Source: Gammaproteobacteria bacterium (GTDB lineage Bacteria; Pseudomonadota; Gammaproteobacteria; JAUZRS01). Taken from it: a stretch of 64,000 bases of DNA. Location of the stretch: assembly GCA_030949385.1 (NCBI GenBank), contig JAUZSP010000006.1:314121-378120 (forward strand). Reading direction: 5' to 3'. Position 1 is the stretch's first letter; every line of letters begins with the position of its first letter. The position numbers and the translations under genes are program-made. This document shows, piece by piece, positions 25,452 through 34,836 of the stretch. Under the pieces are notes generated by a model, which was not told where the DNA came from, did not search any database, and saw nothing but the letters and a program-made list of their open reading frames with translations.

Positions 25452-27629
25452 ATGCACATTTTTAACGGAAAAATCATGAAACATGCATTAACGCCTCAGG
25501 ATAAAATTTTTTCTGAATTGTCTCAAACGACGACACACCTCTGTTTGCACGTTGCAGATGAGCATCGTGTTTTGCTGGTGAAAGCGATTGAGGCGGCGTG
25601 GTTGTTGGAGCAGAATCAGAGGGTGTTGGTCAGCAGTTTGAGGGTGGCTTTTCGGCTAAAGAATTTGGGTGCCGATGAGGAGACTTTGATGGCGGCTTTG
25701 TTCAGTGCGCCGTTGATGGAGCAAGAACAGTCACTGGACTTCATCGCGCAAGAGTACGGCGAGACGGTGGCGGCGTTGGTGAAAAGCACCCGCTGGCTGC
25801 ACTCTTTGGAATACAAAGAGGCGCATGCGGAGGCAGCCGATCAGGCCGAACGTGTGCGGCGTATGGTGTTGGCGATTGTCAATGATGTGCGCGCGGTACT
25901 GATTAAGTTGGCTTATCGTGCGCAGCGTTTGCACCACCTCAATCAAGAAGATGAGGCAATGCGACATCGGGTGGCAAAAGAGACCTTGGACATCTATGCA
26001 CCGTTAGCCAACCGTTTGGGTATCGGTGAGTTGAAGTGGGAGCTGGAAGATCTGGCGTTTCGTTATTTGGAGCCGTTGGCGTATAAGCAGATTGCCAAAG
26101 CGCTGGAAGAGCGCCGTGAGGATCGAGAGTATTTTATCCACAGTTTTATGATCTTGCTGCAAGAGGAGTTGGATAAGGAGGGGCTGGAAAGGGTTGAGAT
26201 CAGCGGTCGCCCCAAACACATCTACAGCATTTGGCGAAAAATGCAGAAAAAACGGATGGAGTTTCAAGAGCTGTTTGATGTCCGTGCGGTACGCGTGATG
26301 GTCAGTCGGGTCTCGGAGTGTTACGCGGTTCTGGGTGTGGTGCACAGCTTGTGGAGGCACATTCCACAGGAATTTGATGATTACATTGCCAATCAAAAAC
26401 CGAACGGCTATCGCTCACTGCATACCGCTGTCTTAGGGCCGGAAGGGAAGTCGGTGGAGGTGCAGATTCGCACCAGAGAGATGCACGAACACGCCGAACA
26501 CGGTGTGGCGGCTCATTGGCGTTATAAAGATGGGACACCGAACGATTCAAAGCTGGACGATGGGATCGCGGTGTTGCGTCAGTTGCTGGAGCCTGGCCAA
26601 GAGGATGATGTTTTGCTGGAGAGCTTCGACGGCGAGATGTTTGGTGATCGGGTGTTTGTTTTGACTCCCAAAGGTGAGGTTTTGGATTTGTTGGCAGGCG
26701 CTACGCCCCTTGATTTTGCTTTTCAGGTTCATACCCAGATTGGCTATCGTTGTCGAGGGGCTAAGGTAAACGGTCGTATTGTGCCGTTGGCTTATGTGCT
26801 TAAAAACGGCGATCAGGTGGAAATTTTGACCAACAATGTGCCGAAACCGAGCCGCGATTGGTTGAATAAAAGTTTGTCTTATTTGCACACCAGCCGTGCC
26901 CGTACCAAGGTTCGTGCTTGGTTTAATATTCAAGATCACGAACAGCATCTGGATGAGGGCAGGCATATTTTAGCCCGTGAGCTGAAACGTCTGAACCTGA
27001 AAAATGTGGATCTGGAAGCGCTGGTACATCGACTGGGTTATAAGAAACAGAGCGAGTTATTGGAGGCTTTGGGGCGAAATCAGATCAATGCAGGGCATCT
27101 GGTGGAAGGCATTGAGTCTCTGTTGGCTCCGCTGGAAACAGAAGAGCCCTGTCGGCCTGTGGTCTCCGCAGAGCGTTCGGTGGCCAGTGAGGTACGGGTG
27201 CTGGGGGTGGGTAACTTGTTAACGCGGATTGCCAATTGCTGTAAACCGGTGCCTTACGATGAGATCATTGGTTTTATCACTCAAGGTAAGGGGGTGACGG
27301 TACACCGCTTTGATTGCAACAACGTGCAAAACCTCTCTGATGCGGAGCAGCTCCGTTTGGTGGAGGTGTCTTGGGGTGAGGGCAAAGGTCATTATTCGGT
27401 GGACGTGAGGGTGATTGCGTATGATCGTACGGGTCTGTTGAAAGACATTACCTCCATCCTGAGCAATGAACAGATTAATGTGACGGCGTTGAACACCCAT
27501 TCGGACTTTAAAAAACAGACCGCCCGTTTTCATTTTACTTTAGAGGTTGTGGATATGCGTCAGTTGGGCAGCGTGTTACTCAAAATAGAGCAGCTGCCGA
27601 ATATTTTGGAGGTGGGGCGGGAGGGTTAA
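25452..27629 (+). CDS. relA: GTP pyrophosphokinase (ppGpp synthetase I)
   Basis: 725 residues from ATG 25452; ATG 25476 is an alternative. It makes (p)ppGpp when the ribosome meets uncharged tRNA. The N-terminal hydrolase region is degenerate and lacks the catalytic HD pair, which marks RelA rather than SpoT. The synthetase follows at about 235-375, with NQKPNGYRSLHTAVLGPEGK and VEVQIRTREMHEHAEHGVAAHW. Then come the TGS domain (VFVLTPKGEVLDLLAGATPLDFAFQVH), the helical region, the Cys-containing ZFD (ANCCKPVPYDEIIGFITQGKG) and a C-terminal ACT domain. The length is normal. It ends a few bases into the convergent DUF2914 gene. Confidence 0.95.
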   Translation: MHIFNGKIMKHALTPQDKIFSELSQTTTHLCLHVADEHRVLLVKAIEAAWLLEQNQRVLVSSLRVAFRLKNLGADEETLMAALFSAPLMEQEQSLDFIAQEYGETVAALVKSTRWLHSLEYKEAHAEAADQAERVRRMVLAIVNDVRAVLIKLAYRAQRLHHLNQEDEAMRHRVAKETLDIYAPLANRLGIGELKWELEDLAFRYLEPLAYKQIAKALEERREDREYFIHSFMILLQEELDKEGLERVEISGRPKHIYSIWRKMQKKRMEFQELFDVRAVRVMVSRVSECYAVLGVVHSLWRHIPQEFDDYIANQKPNGYRSLHTAVLGPEGKSVEVQIRTREMHEHAEHGVAAHWRYKDGTPNDSKLDDGIAVLRQLLEPGQEDDVLLESFDGEMFGDRVFVLTPKGEVLDLLAGATPLDFAFQVHTQIGYRCRGAKVNGRIVPLAYVLKNGDQVEILTNNVPKPSRDWLNKSLSYLHTSRARTKVRAWFNIQDHEQHLDEGRHILARELKRLNLKNVDLEALVHRLGYKKQSELLEALGRNQINAGHLVEGIESLLAPLETEEPCRPVVSAERSVASEVRVLGVGNLLTRIANCCKPVPYDEIIGFITQGKGVTVHRFDCNNVQNLSDAEQLRLVEVSWGEGKGHYSVDVRVIAYDRTGLLKDITSILSNEQINVTALNTHSDFKKQTARFHFTLEVVDMRQLGSVLLKIEQLPNILEVGREG

Positions 27630-28051
27630 GGGGCTTCTTTGTAGGTGAAGCTTTTTTTAACCAAAATTTCTCCTTGGCTGTTGAGCAGCTCGACATTCCA
27701 TTCGCCAATCCACTCTGGTAACAGATCTTTGCTGGATGCACTGCGCCAGCGGTGTGATGTTACCGAAAACTCCACTTCAGCGACGACTTTGTTAGCGTAA
27801 CTCCAACGATAACGCACGGTTTCACCCTGCATGCCGCGCAGTTCGGTGAAGAAAAATACGGTGTTGCTGGTGGTGTAAAAAAAGTCGCTTTTGCCGGTAG
27901 GTTCTCGATTTTCAATTCCTGAGGTAAAAAAAGCGCGCCTGACGTAAGCACGTTCATCTGGACTGTTGCTGGCCGAAGGGCTGCTGGTGGCGGCGTATAA
28001 AGTGGGGGGGCTGAGCAGTAAGGCGGACAAAAAAAGTATCAGTCGCATCAT
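27626..28051 (-). CDS. DUF2914 exported protein
   Basis: 141 residues with a signal peptide (MMRLILFLSALLLSPPTLYAA) and a beta-sandwich-like DUF2914 body: YVRRAFFTSGIENREPTGK, VFFFTELRGMQGETVRYRW, WRSASSKDLLPEWIGEWNVEL. The family is periplasmic and often sits in proteobacterial signalling or stress neighbourhoods, but its function is unknown. It is convergent with relA and their ends overlap by four bases. ATG 28048 is an alternative start one codon in. No partner gene is obvious. Confidence 0.85.
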   Translation of the reverse strand: MMRLILFLSALLLSPPTLYAATSSPSASNSPDERAYVRRAFFTSGIENREPTGKSDFFYTTSNTVFFFTELRGMQGETVRYRWSYANKVVAEVEFSVTSHRWRSASSKDLLPEWIGEWNVELLNSQGEILVKKSFTYKEAP

Positions 28052-28377
28052 GGGTTTCCTTTGAGTTGCGATAAACAGTAATTTTATTACTAAATATTAA
28101 GATTCGATTAAGATAATGCGGACAAGCATAAAACATTTTGTTGGGAAACTCATGGAGTAAATTTTGGGTCAGTCTCTCTTTGTGATGGCTGTTTTGCAGC
28201 CGTTAGGAATTTTGTGGCATGATGCGCGTCGAGGTCTTAAAAGTGCGCGTTAGTCAGTTTGTGATTCTCATCTCTAAGAAAGAAGTGTGAATTGTTTGGG
28301 GGCGCTGGTATCAGAGCGCTGCCAAGAATAGACTTCGCTGGTGTTTGACTGTGCTGTTGTTGCTGTGTGTGGAAAAC
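28052..28377. other. 326-base intergenic region
   Basis: This region separates two divergent genes, the DUF2914 gene (minus) and the outer-membrane protein gene (plus), and should hold both promoters. A small imperfect inverted repeat (GGCGCT...AGCGCTGCC, about 28301-28324) is present. I see no coding sequence, tRNA or clear -35/-10 pair. Confidence 0.4.
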
Positions 28378-29730
28378 ATGAAAAGAGTATTGTTAGTTAT
28401 TATTACCAGTTTGTTGCCTGTGCTTGTTTGGGGGGCGATGCCACTTTCTTTGTCACCTGAGGTGGAAAAATTGGCGCGTCTTTCTGAGGCTGGGCGTAAT
28501 CAAGAAGCTTATGCTTTGGCGCTGACGTTATTGGATGAATGGGAGGGTGAGCCTCGTTTTGACCTCTATTATGGCGTGTCGGCCATTGATGTGGGTAAGC
28601 TGAGCGAAGGGATTTTTGCTTTAGAGCGGGTGTTGATGGTCAATCCCAAGCATTATCGCGCTCGTTTGGAATTGGCACGAGGGTATTTTGCTGCGGGTGA
28701 GAACGATCGCTCGGCGGCAGAATTTAAAATCGTCTTGGCTAAAAAACCTCCCGTGCCTGTTGAACATAACATTGGCAGTTATTTATCTGCCATAGAACGT
28801 CGCCATGCAGAGGCAAGGGCGCGCCGAAAAACTCTGTTTGTGACGGGCTTTGCGATGTCGGGTTTGGGTTACGATAGCAATGTGAATGCAGCTCCAGATG
28901 TGAGCAGTGTCAGTACACCACAAGGTGTTGGCACCCTGATTTCCACCTCCAGACAGACCCCAGATGCTTTTATGAGAACGGCCATCGGTGCGGGTGTGAG
29001 TAAGCTCGTGCAGTCGAGGTTGGAGTTTATGGCGGATGCGCGTTACACACGGGTGGACAATCAACAGGGGTTTATTGATACGGAAAGTTTGGAGTTTCAT
29101 CTTGCAGGCAGTTACAAACAAAAGCGTAATCGCTGGACTTTGGTGTTGGGAAATCGGAGCCTCAATATTGATCAAACGGCCAATCAGAATGTGTGGGCGG
29201 GAGGGTTGGCAGTGAATCATCGCGTGGATGCACGTTCGGGTTTACATGGCTCTTTGGGTTATGCGCAGGCAGGTTTTCCAGGTCAAGTGAACCGAGATTT
29301 CATTCGTTCCCGCCTGTTTATGGGCGGGCATTATAAGCCGCTTGGCGCATTCCCACTCACCCTATCGGGTTCTGTTTATTTTGGTGATGATCGCCCCGAT
29401 GAGTCGTCGGTGCTGAATTTACTTGATGCCAAGGTACTCTCTTTAAAAGGGGTGTACGGCTTAGATGTGCGGGCGAAGGTGAAGTTGAGTGCAAAGTGGC
29501 TTATGAAGGCCATGCTTCAGTATGAAAGCAGTCAGTATGAGGTGGTCGATACGGTGTTCAACACGCTTCGTGAAGACGACTATTGGCACGTTCAATTGGA
29601 TCATGAATGGTCTCTCGTAAAGAAGTGGAGTCTGATTGGTAGCGTGGGTCGCAGTGTTAATCTATCCAATCTAGCCTTAAGAGAGTATCAAAGAAATAAG
29701 TTTTCACTGAGTTTGCGTTACGATTATTAA
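28378..29730 (+). CDS. TPR plus outer-membrane beta-barrel protein
   Basis: 450 residues from ATG 28378; an earlier in-frame start would add a non-signal stretch. After a signal peptide (MKRVLLVIITSLLPVLVWGA) come TPR-like helices (about 30-130: YALALTLLDEWEGEPRFDLY, ALERVLMVNPKHYRARLELA). The C-terminal 300 residues alternate hydrophobic and polar positions and end in FSLSLRYDY, with the terminal aromatic of an outer-membrane barrel. The layout resembles the surface lipoprotein assembly modifier (Slam/DUF560) type, in which a periplasmic TPR precedes a 14-strand barrel; whether it moves a surface protein is not known. It lies just upstream of the FecR-domain protein gene, a plausible partner. 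Confidence 0.75.
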   Translation: MKRVLLVIITSLLPVLVWGAMPLSLSPEVEKLARLSEAGRNQEAYALALTLLDEWEGEPRFDLYYGVSAIDVGKLSEGIFALERVLMVNPKHYRARLELARGYFAAGENDRSAAEFKIVLAKKPPVPVEHNIGSYLSAIERRHAEARARRKTLFVTGFAMSGLGYDSNVNAAPDVSSVSTPQGVGTLISTSRQTPDAFMRTAIGAGVSKLVQSRLEFMADARYTRVDNQQGFIDTESLEFHLAGSYKQKRNRWTLVLGNRSLNIDQTANQNVWAGGLAVNHRVDARSGLHGSLGYAQAGFPGQVNRDFIRSRLFMGGHYKPLGAFPLTLSGSVYFGDDRPDESSVLNLLDAKVLSLKGVYGLDVRAKVKLSAKWLMKAMLQYESSQYEVVDTVFNTLREDDYWHVQLDHEWSLVKKWSLIGSVGRSVNLSNLALREYQRNKFSLSLRYDY

Positions 29731-29893
29731 GCCTCCTCTGGGTTCTGTGACCCATTGCCCAAAACGTAGAATGTGATTGTTGTTTTTGTGAGCAGCACAA
29801 CAGCAGCAGCAAACATCTTGTCCAATAATGGTCGTAAGTTTATCTATTTGCCCTTTATGGGTCTATTTGTTGGTGTTTAAAAAGGAGATCCTC

Positions 29894-31804
29894 ATGCACT
29901 GTCTAACCAATAAAGATTTGCGAATGTCTTCTCTCAAAAGCGTACTACAGACGGTGTTGTTATCTTTGCTGCTGTTTCCCAGTGTGAGCTGGGCGGCTTA
30001 TGAGAGTGTTGGACGGGTTATTGTCAGCCGTGGTGAGGTGGTGGCAGAACAGCTTGATGGCGTTGTGCGTGTTTTGAAACGCCGTGCCAAAATTTTTGCA
30101 GGTGATACTTTGGTCACCGGTAAAAACGGTCGAGTGCAGATTCGTTTTTCTGATAAGGGTTTGCTGGAGTTGCAGGCGAACACCCGTTTTTTGATTGAAA
30201 CCTATCATTTTGATGACGACTATAACAAGCGTGCAGCCAGTTACAGCTTGCTTAAGGGTGGCATGCGTACGGTGACGGGATTGATTGGTCAAACCAATAA
30301 AAAGAACTACAAAGTGGAGACACCGGTGGCTACCATTGGTTTGCGTGGGACTCATTGGGGAGCACATTGGTGCGAGTCGGAATGTGTTTCAGCAACGGGG
30401 GTTAAGTTGGAAGCCGGACTCTACGGTGGCGTGGTGAATGGCGGCGTGATTGTGACCAATTCAGGCGGTCAAAAGAGCTTCAGTGGTGATGAGTACTTCT
30501 TTGTTGCCAACTCAAACGCACTGCCTAGAGCGCTTACAAAACCGCCGGGGGTTGTGTTTGCAGACGGTGCTCCGAATAAAAGCGCTCAATCTGAAGACCG
30601 TGATGGTGGTTCTGAGCGTGGAGAAGAGAGCCGTGAAGAAGAGAGTTCAGACTCCTCTCAGGATGCTAATTCTAATGATGATTCTCATTCAACGGAGCGT
30701 GAGTCTGATGAGTCATCGGATTTTTCCGAACCTTCTGATGATGAGGTGAGTGATTCTGCTGAAAATCAAGACAATGTCGTATCGACAGAATCTGTTGCCT
30801 CTGCGGAAAGCAGCGATAACGATAATGAGGTTGAGTTACCCTCTGCTTCGGAGACGTCAGCGTCGACGGAAATAGATGATTCAGCGTCTGATGATGTTAT
30901 GCCAGAATCTCTGCAGCCACCCGATGAAAGCGATGACAATGACGTTCGTCATGATTTAGAACAGAATCAGCCGGATGTGGACGAAGAGTTGAACAACTCT
31001 GGTGCGTCTTCTACAGACGATGTTGAACTGGACGATGAGTCAGATTATCTCGACAACAAAGTGGTGGATGCGCCCAAGTCAGCCGGTGCGGTTACGGTTC
31101 ATCGTCCCCAAAATCAGGGGGCATCAACGTCGGTGCTGTCTGTTGCAAAGGGTGATGATCTTAAAGTGAGCAACAGCGGTATTTTGGAAGAGGCCGATAT
31201 CAGTGCTACGGGCTTCCATTTGGATAGAGATGGCAGCACAAACTCGGATGCTTCAATGATGTCAGTGGGGGGTGCCGATGTGTATTGGGGGCGTTGGCAG
31301 AATGGCTTTAAGGTTGAGGACGATTCAAATAATCTTCAAGAAAGCTCTGGATCAATGCTGTACATCTACACACCTGATATGACACCCATTGAAACGATTA
31401 CTTCAAAAACCGGTGTTGTGCAGTTTAACCATGTGGGTGGGCCCGCTGCGGTGGATGAATTGGGTGGTACGGGTTCTATGAGTGGTTCATCGGTTACGGT
31501 TAACTTTGGCTCGCAAACCGTGGATTCGGCTCATTATCAGCTGAACATGGACAGCGGCCGCGAGTACAGCGCCGGTTTGAGTACGGGTTCTGTGAGTTTA
31601 AGTGAGGCGATGGCAGGCAATATGTCTCTCAGTGGTACGTGCAGTGGCGTGGATTGTGGTGCTGCTGGCACAGCGGTGACCGGTACAGCAGGTCTGGGTT
31701 TTGTTGGCAATGATGCTCAAGGTGCCATTAGCAGCATTGGTTTGCAGGATGCGAATGGAGGACGCGGTGTAACCGCTGTGGGTGTGTTTGAAGCGCAGCC
31801 GTAA
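29894..31804 (+). CDS. FecR-domain surface protein with acidic linker
   Basis: 636 residues from ATG 29894, which has AAAGGAGA at 29881-29888. A signal peptide (VLQTVLLSLLLFPSVSWA) is followed by a FecR-type domain (about 40-150: GRVIVSRGEVVAEQLDGVV, GDTLVTGKNGRVQIRFSD, TPVATIGLRGTHWGAHWC). About 235-390 is a very acidic Ser/Asp/Glu tract. The C-terminal 190 residues contain VYWGRWQNGF and a Gly/Ser-rich VTVNFGSQTVDSAHYQLNMD segment, similar to the beta-barrel lobe of transferrin-binding-like surface proteins. It is not a classic FecR sigma regulator, since it has no adjacent sigma factor. Location is likely the cell surface or periplasm. Confidence 0.75.
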   Translation: MHCLTNKDLRMSSLKSVLQTVLLSLLLFPSVSWAAYESVGRVIVSRGEVVAEQLDGVVRVLKRRAKIFAGDTLVTGKNGRVQIRFSDKGLLELQANTRFLIETYHFDDDYNKRAASYSLLKGGMRTVTGLIGQTNKKNYKVETPVATIGLRGTHWGAHWCESECVSATGVKLEAGLYGGVVNGGVIVTNSGGQKSFSGDEYFFVANSNALPRALTKPPGVVFADGAPNKSAQSEDRDGGSERGEESREEESSDSSQDANSNDDSHSTERESDESSDFSEPSDDEVSDSAENQDNVVSTESVASAESSDNDNEVELPSASETSASTEIDDSASDDVMPESLQPPDESDDNDVRHDLEQNQPDVDEELNNSGASSTDDVELDDESDYLDNKVVDAPKSAGAVTVHRPQNQGASTSVLSVAKGDDLKVSNSGILEEADISATGFHLDRDGSTNSDASMMSVGGADVYWGRWQNGFKVEDDSNNLQESSGSMLYIYTPDMTPIETITSKTGVVQFNHVGGPAAVDELGGTGSMSGSSVTVNFGSQTVDSAHYQLNMDSGREYSAGLSTGSVSLSEAMAGNMSLSGTCSGVDCGAAGTAVTGTAGLGFVGNDAQGAISSIGLQDANGGRGVTAVGVFEAQP

Positions 31805-31830
31805 ACACTCAAGCCAGCCACCTATCAACT

Positions 31831-31855
31831 AAGGCTCCTAAGGGAGCCTTTTTTA
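31831..31855. terminator. Bidirectional intrinsic terminator
   Basis: GGCTCC at 31833-31838 pairs with GGAGCC at 31843-31848, with AA before the stem and TTTTTT after it. It lies between the FecR gene and the convergent cyclase gene and can serve both strands. Confidence 0.85.
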
Positions 31856-34069
31856 TTTGCTGGTGTGGGTGTAGACCCCTTGCCACTCTTTTGGCAGTGA
31901 GGTCACTCTTTGAGCGGCCATGCGTTCTAGGTGGATCTCATATATGCGTGTGTCGGGGTATTCTTTCAGCAGTTTTTTGAATGTTTTACGTGCATCAACC
32001 CAGCGTCGGTCAAGGTAGAGTTGACGAGCGTAGCGGTATTCTGTTAGCTCTTTTTTTAGCGCTTTGCTGGCTTCTTGTTGTCTACACAGAGGCTGGTAAA
32101 TTTTTACCGAGCTGCTTTTTCCCTTGACCTGCACAATGTCGAGCGGTCGAAACAGATACTCTTTTTGGTCTTTTTGAGTGGCGGCTCCGACAATCAGATC
32201 AACGCCGTAAAATTTGGTTAAGGCTTCCAAGCGAGAGCCTAAATTAACGGAATCTCCCAACACGGTGTAAGCACGCCGGTAGCTGGAACCCATGTTGCCA
32301 ACGCTCATAACACCGCTGTTAAGGCCGATGCCGATGGTGATTTCAGGTAGGTTTTGTTTGCTAAAATCGGCCTTGAGTTTTTCGACCGCTTCGAGCATTA
32401 AAAAGGCGGCTTCCAAGCCGTGTTTGGCGTGCTGTTTGTCGCTTAGGGGTGCGCCCCAAAAAGCCATCACCATATCACCGACGTATTTGTCGATGGTGCC
32501 TTGCTGATCAAAGATGATCCTGGTCATCGGGGTGAGGTACTGGTTTAACATGTTGGTCAGTTGTTGCGGTGAGAGTCCTTCAGAGAGGTTGGTGAAATTG
32601 CGAATGTCGGCAAACAGCACGGTCATTTCTAATCTTCGACCTTCAAAGCCATAATCTTCCTCACTGTGAACCATTTTATCCACCAAGGAAGGGGGGATGT
32701 ACTGGCCGAACATCTCTTGCAGCAGGTTACGGCTGCGGTTCTCACTTAAAAAGCCGTAGAGGGCATTGAGGGCGGTCAGAAAGAGAATGGTCAGCAGAGG
32801 CAAGACAAAATCGGTGGCCAACTGTTCGGCGTACCACAACCAGAGGTTTAAACTGGCCAGAATCAGCGTCAGCAGTGTACTAAAACCCAGTTGCCATAGT
32901 GCGCCCATAAAGGGCAACAGAAGAGCCAATAAAATGCCAATGGCCAAAAGAATGATGAAGTTGCTGCCTTTGGCCCAGACCGGTTCTTGAGGTATTTTCT
33001 GATCTAAAATGCCTGCGATGACGTTGGCGTGTACCTCAACTCCGGGAAAAGAGCCTGCTAACGGGGTGCTGCGAAAATCGAACAGACCTTTGGCGCTGGA
33101 GCCGATTAGGGCAATTTTACCGTTCAGCAAGTTGGGCAACACGGTGCCATTGAGAATGTCGGTGGCAGAGATGTAAGTAAAACTGGGGCTGGGGCCGCGA
33201 AAGGGGATGATGATGCGCCCCCTTTGATCGGTGGGAATATCAAGCAGGCCGGGTAAAGAGACCGCTTCCAGTGGTTGGTCATTTTGGATTTTAGAGGTGA
33301 TTAATTCGATTTGATCCAAGAGCAGATAGAGACGTACCGTTTCCAAACCGAGAGAGGGATAGAGGTCGTTGTCGTGAGCCATAATCAAATTGTAATGTCG
33401 GAAGATGCCGTCGCTGTCGGCTTCGATGTTAAAAAACCCCGCATTGGGGGAGGCTTCAACCAAAGCGGCCAAATTACCGGTGTAAAAATTCTTACGAGCG
33501 ACGTTTAATTCCGAAGCGTGTTTGGGGTTTTTCTGTTGCAGGGGCTGGCCGAGATGACCTTTGTGATAACCCGATTCAAGCAATATCTCGCCTAGGACAA
33601 CGTCGTACTCTTTGAGTACGGCGGCTAATTTTAGATCCCCGTCCAGTTCTGGTTTTAATTGTGTGAGTTGCTGTAGCAGTGCGGGGCTGATTTGTTGCGA
33701 TTTGGCTTTGAGTATTTGCTCAACGGGGTTGCGTTCTTTTTCGGAAAAAACCACGTCAATGGCGGTTACGACTACGCCGTAATCTTGATGCATTTTGCGC
33801 AGCAGTTCGGCCATTTTACTCCGTGGCCAAGGCCAGCGACCCTCTTTTGTGAGTGAGTTTTCGTCAATATCAACGATGACTACGGTGTCATGTGCTTTGG
33901 GTTCGTTTAAGGTGATGTTAAAGCGCAGGTCAAAGGCAATAAATTCCAGTCGTTCTCGGAGTTTTTTAAAAAAGGAGAGCTCGGTCTGCTGCCAACTGAG
34001 GGCAACAAAAACAAAAATTAGATTGATGCTGATGGCCAGCAGTTTGTGTCGCAGTGGTTTTGAAATCAT
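31853..34069 (-). CDS. CHASE2-domain class III adenylate cyclase
   Basis: 738 residues. After a first membrane helix (LAISINLIFVFVALSW) comes a periplasmic CHASE2 sensor (about 40-350: VVIVDIDENSLTKEGRWPWPR, ALIGSSAKGLFDFRSTPLAG), then three membrane helices (about 360-445) and a class III cyclase domain (about 475-660). The metal aspartates are in VLFADIRNFTNLSEG and VGDMVMAFWG. The substrate lysine is in IDKYVGD, and the partner position carries Thr (YTVLGDSVNLGSRLE), the pattern of class IIIb adenylate cyclases. The final 60 residues look TPR-like (YARQLYLDRRWVDARKTFKKL). It should sense a periplasmic signal and make cAMP. It is convergent with the FecR gene. Confidence 0.9.
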   Translation of the reverse strand: MISKPLRHKLLAISINLIFVFVALSWQQTELSFFKKLRERLEFIAFDLRFNITLNEPKAHDTVVIVDIDENSLTKEGRWPWPRSKMAELLRKMHQDYGVVVTAIDVVFSEKERNPVEQILKAKSQQISPALLQQLTQLKPELDGDLKLAAVLKEYDVVLGEILLESGYHKGHLGQPLQQKNPKHASELNVARKNFYTGNLAALVEASPNAGFFNIEADSDGIFRHYNLIMAHDNDLYPSLGLETVRLYLLLDQIELITSKIQNDQPLEAVSLPGLLDIPTDQRGRIIIPFRGPSPSFTYISATDILNGTVLPNLLNGKIALIGSSAKGLFDFRSTPLAGSFPGVEVHANVIAGILDQKIPQEPVWAKGSNFIILLAIGILLALLLPFMGALWQLGFSTLLTLILASLNLWLWYAEQLATDFVLPLLTILFLTALNALYGFLSENRSRNLLQEMFGQYIPPSLVDKMVHSEEDYGFEGRRLEMTVLFADIRNFTNLSEGLSPQQLTNMLNQYLTPMTRIIFDQQGTIDKYVGDMVMAFWGAPLSDKQHAKHGLEAAFLMLEAVEKLKADFSKQNLPEITIGIGLNSGVMSVGNMGSSYRRAYTVLGDSVNLGSRLEALTKFYGVDLIVGAATQKDQKEYLFRPLDIVQVKGKSSSVKIYQPLCRQQEASKALKKELTEYRYARQLYLDRRWVDARKTFKKLLKEYPDTRIYEIHLERMAAQRVTSLPKEWQGVYTHTSK

Positions 34070-34268
34070 GGTGAATGGGGTATTTGCAACGTGATCGTGA
34101 CCAAATTCAGTTATTTTAACAGTTTTAACAGTAGCACAATTTTAAGTTTGGGGGTGGTGATGGATGGCGGTCGCTGTAGGTATTTTTTAGCTTAAAATAT
34201 CGGATTATTGCAGTAGGAAATTCGTATAATGGCAGCCCAAATAATCTGTTTTTCAAGGAGGGTGTGTC
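34070..34268. promoter_or_regulatory. Divergent promoter region, cyclase gene and 34269 gene
   Basis: This gap must hold the promoters of both divergent genes. A perfect TATAAT at 34225-34230 could be the -10 box for the plus-strand gene, but no good -35 box lies at 17 bases. A short direct repeat (TTTTAACAG twice, about 34113-34131) lies nearer the cyclase gene. Confidence 0.35.
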
Positions 34269-34826
34269 GTGCGTTGGTTTTTATTGATTACTCTGTTGTT
34301 GTTGGCTCTGCTGGTGTATCTGGTGACACCGTTTATTTCAGCAGGAATGAACATGCAAGAACAGCCCACAGTGTCGCTGCGTGCCGATGGCGGCAGTGCT
34401 AAAGCCGGAGTGCGGCGTTTATTGCAGCGTTATCCAGTGGCAAAACTGAAAAGTGGTGAAATTTCTGATATCTCATTGACGGTCAAGGAGTTGGAAAACA
34501 TCTTGCGTACGGCAGCCACCTTTACCAGCAGGCAGAGCCGCATTGGCAGTGAGGTTACGTTGCTGGGCGAGAACGTATTGGTAAAAATGTCAGTGCCAAT
34601 GCAGGGTAAATTTGTCAACCTACGAGCGGAGATGTCGGTTGATGAGGAGGGGCAGCTGCGCACCGATTTTTTGCAGGTCGGTGATGATGAGTGGCCCACT
34701 TGGATGGCAGATATGTTTCTTCAACAAGGGTTGCAAAAGGCCAGTGGTCGCAGCGGGATGCAGTTGGATCGCGCCCGAGTAGAAGGCAAAAAGCTGCATT
34801 TTGCTGTTTCACCGCTGGACAAGTGA
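34269..34826 (+). CDS. Membrane-anchored periplasmic protein, unknown function
   Basis: 185 residues from GTG 34269, which has AAGGAGG at 34254-34260. One N-terminal membrane helix (WFLLITLLLLALLVYLVTPFI) anchors a soluble, probably periplasmic domain with alternating hydrophobic strands (ISLTVKELENILRTA, VLVKMSVPMQGKFVNLRAEM, LRTDFLQVGDDEWP). The arrangement faintly recalls the YpmS/DUF2140 or LEA-like type, but I cannot assign a family. It lies between the divergent cyclase gene and the convergent HDOD gene and probably forms its own transcript. No catalytic residues stand out. Confidence 0.65.
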   Translation: MRWFLLITLLLLALLVYLVTPFISAGMNMQEQPTVSLRADGGSAKAGVRRLLQRYPVAKLKSGEISDISLTVKELENILRTAATFTSRQSRIGSEVTLLGENVLVKMSVPMQGKFVNLRAEMSVDEEGQLRTDFLQVGDDEWPTWMADMFLQQGLQKASGRSGMQLDRARVEGKKLHFAVSPLDK

Positions 34827-34836
34827 TGACAAAGGT

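Noticed and set aside
28301-28324. GGCGCT/AGCGCTGCC inverted repeat as a terminator
   Set aside because: Short, imperfect, with no T-tract, and upstream of the gene it would end.
29894-31804. FecR protein as a sigma-factor regulator for iron uptake
   Set aside because: No FecI-type sigma factor or TonB receptor is adjacent, and the C-terminal layout is surface-type.
34113-34131. TTTTAACAG direct repeat as an operator
   Set aside because: Only two short AT-rich copies, not on a helical repeat and not repeated elsewhere; chance is likely.
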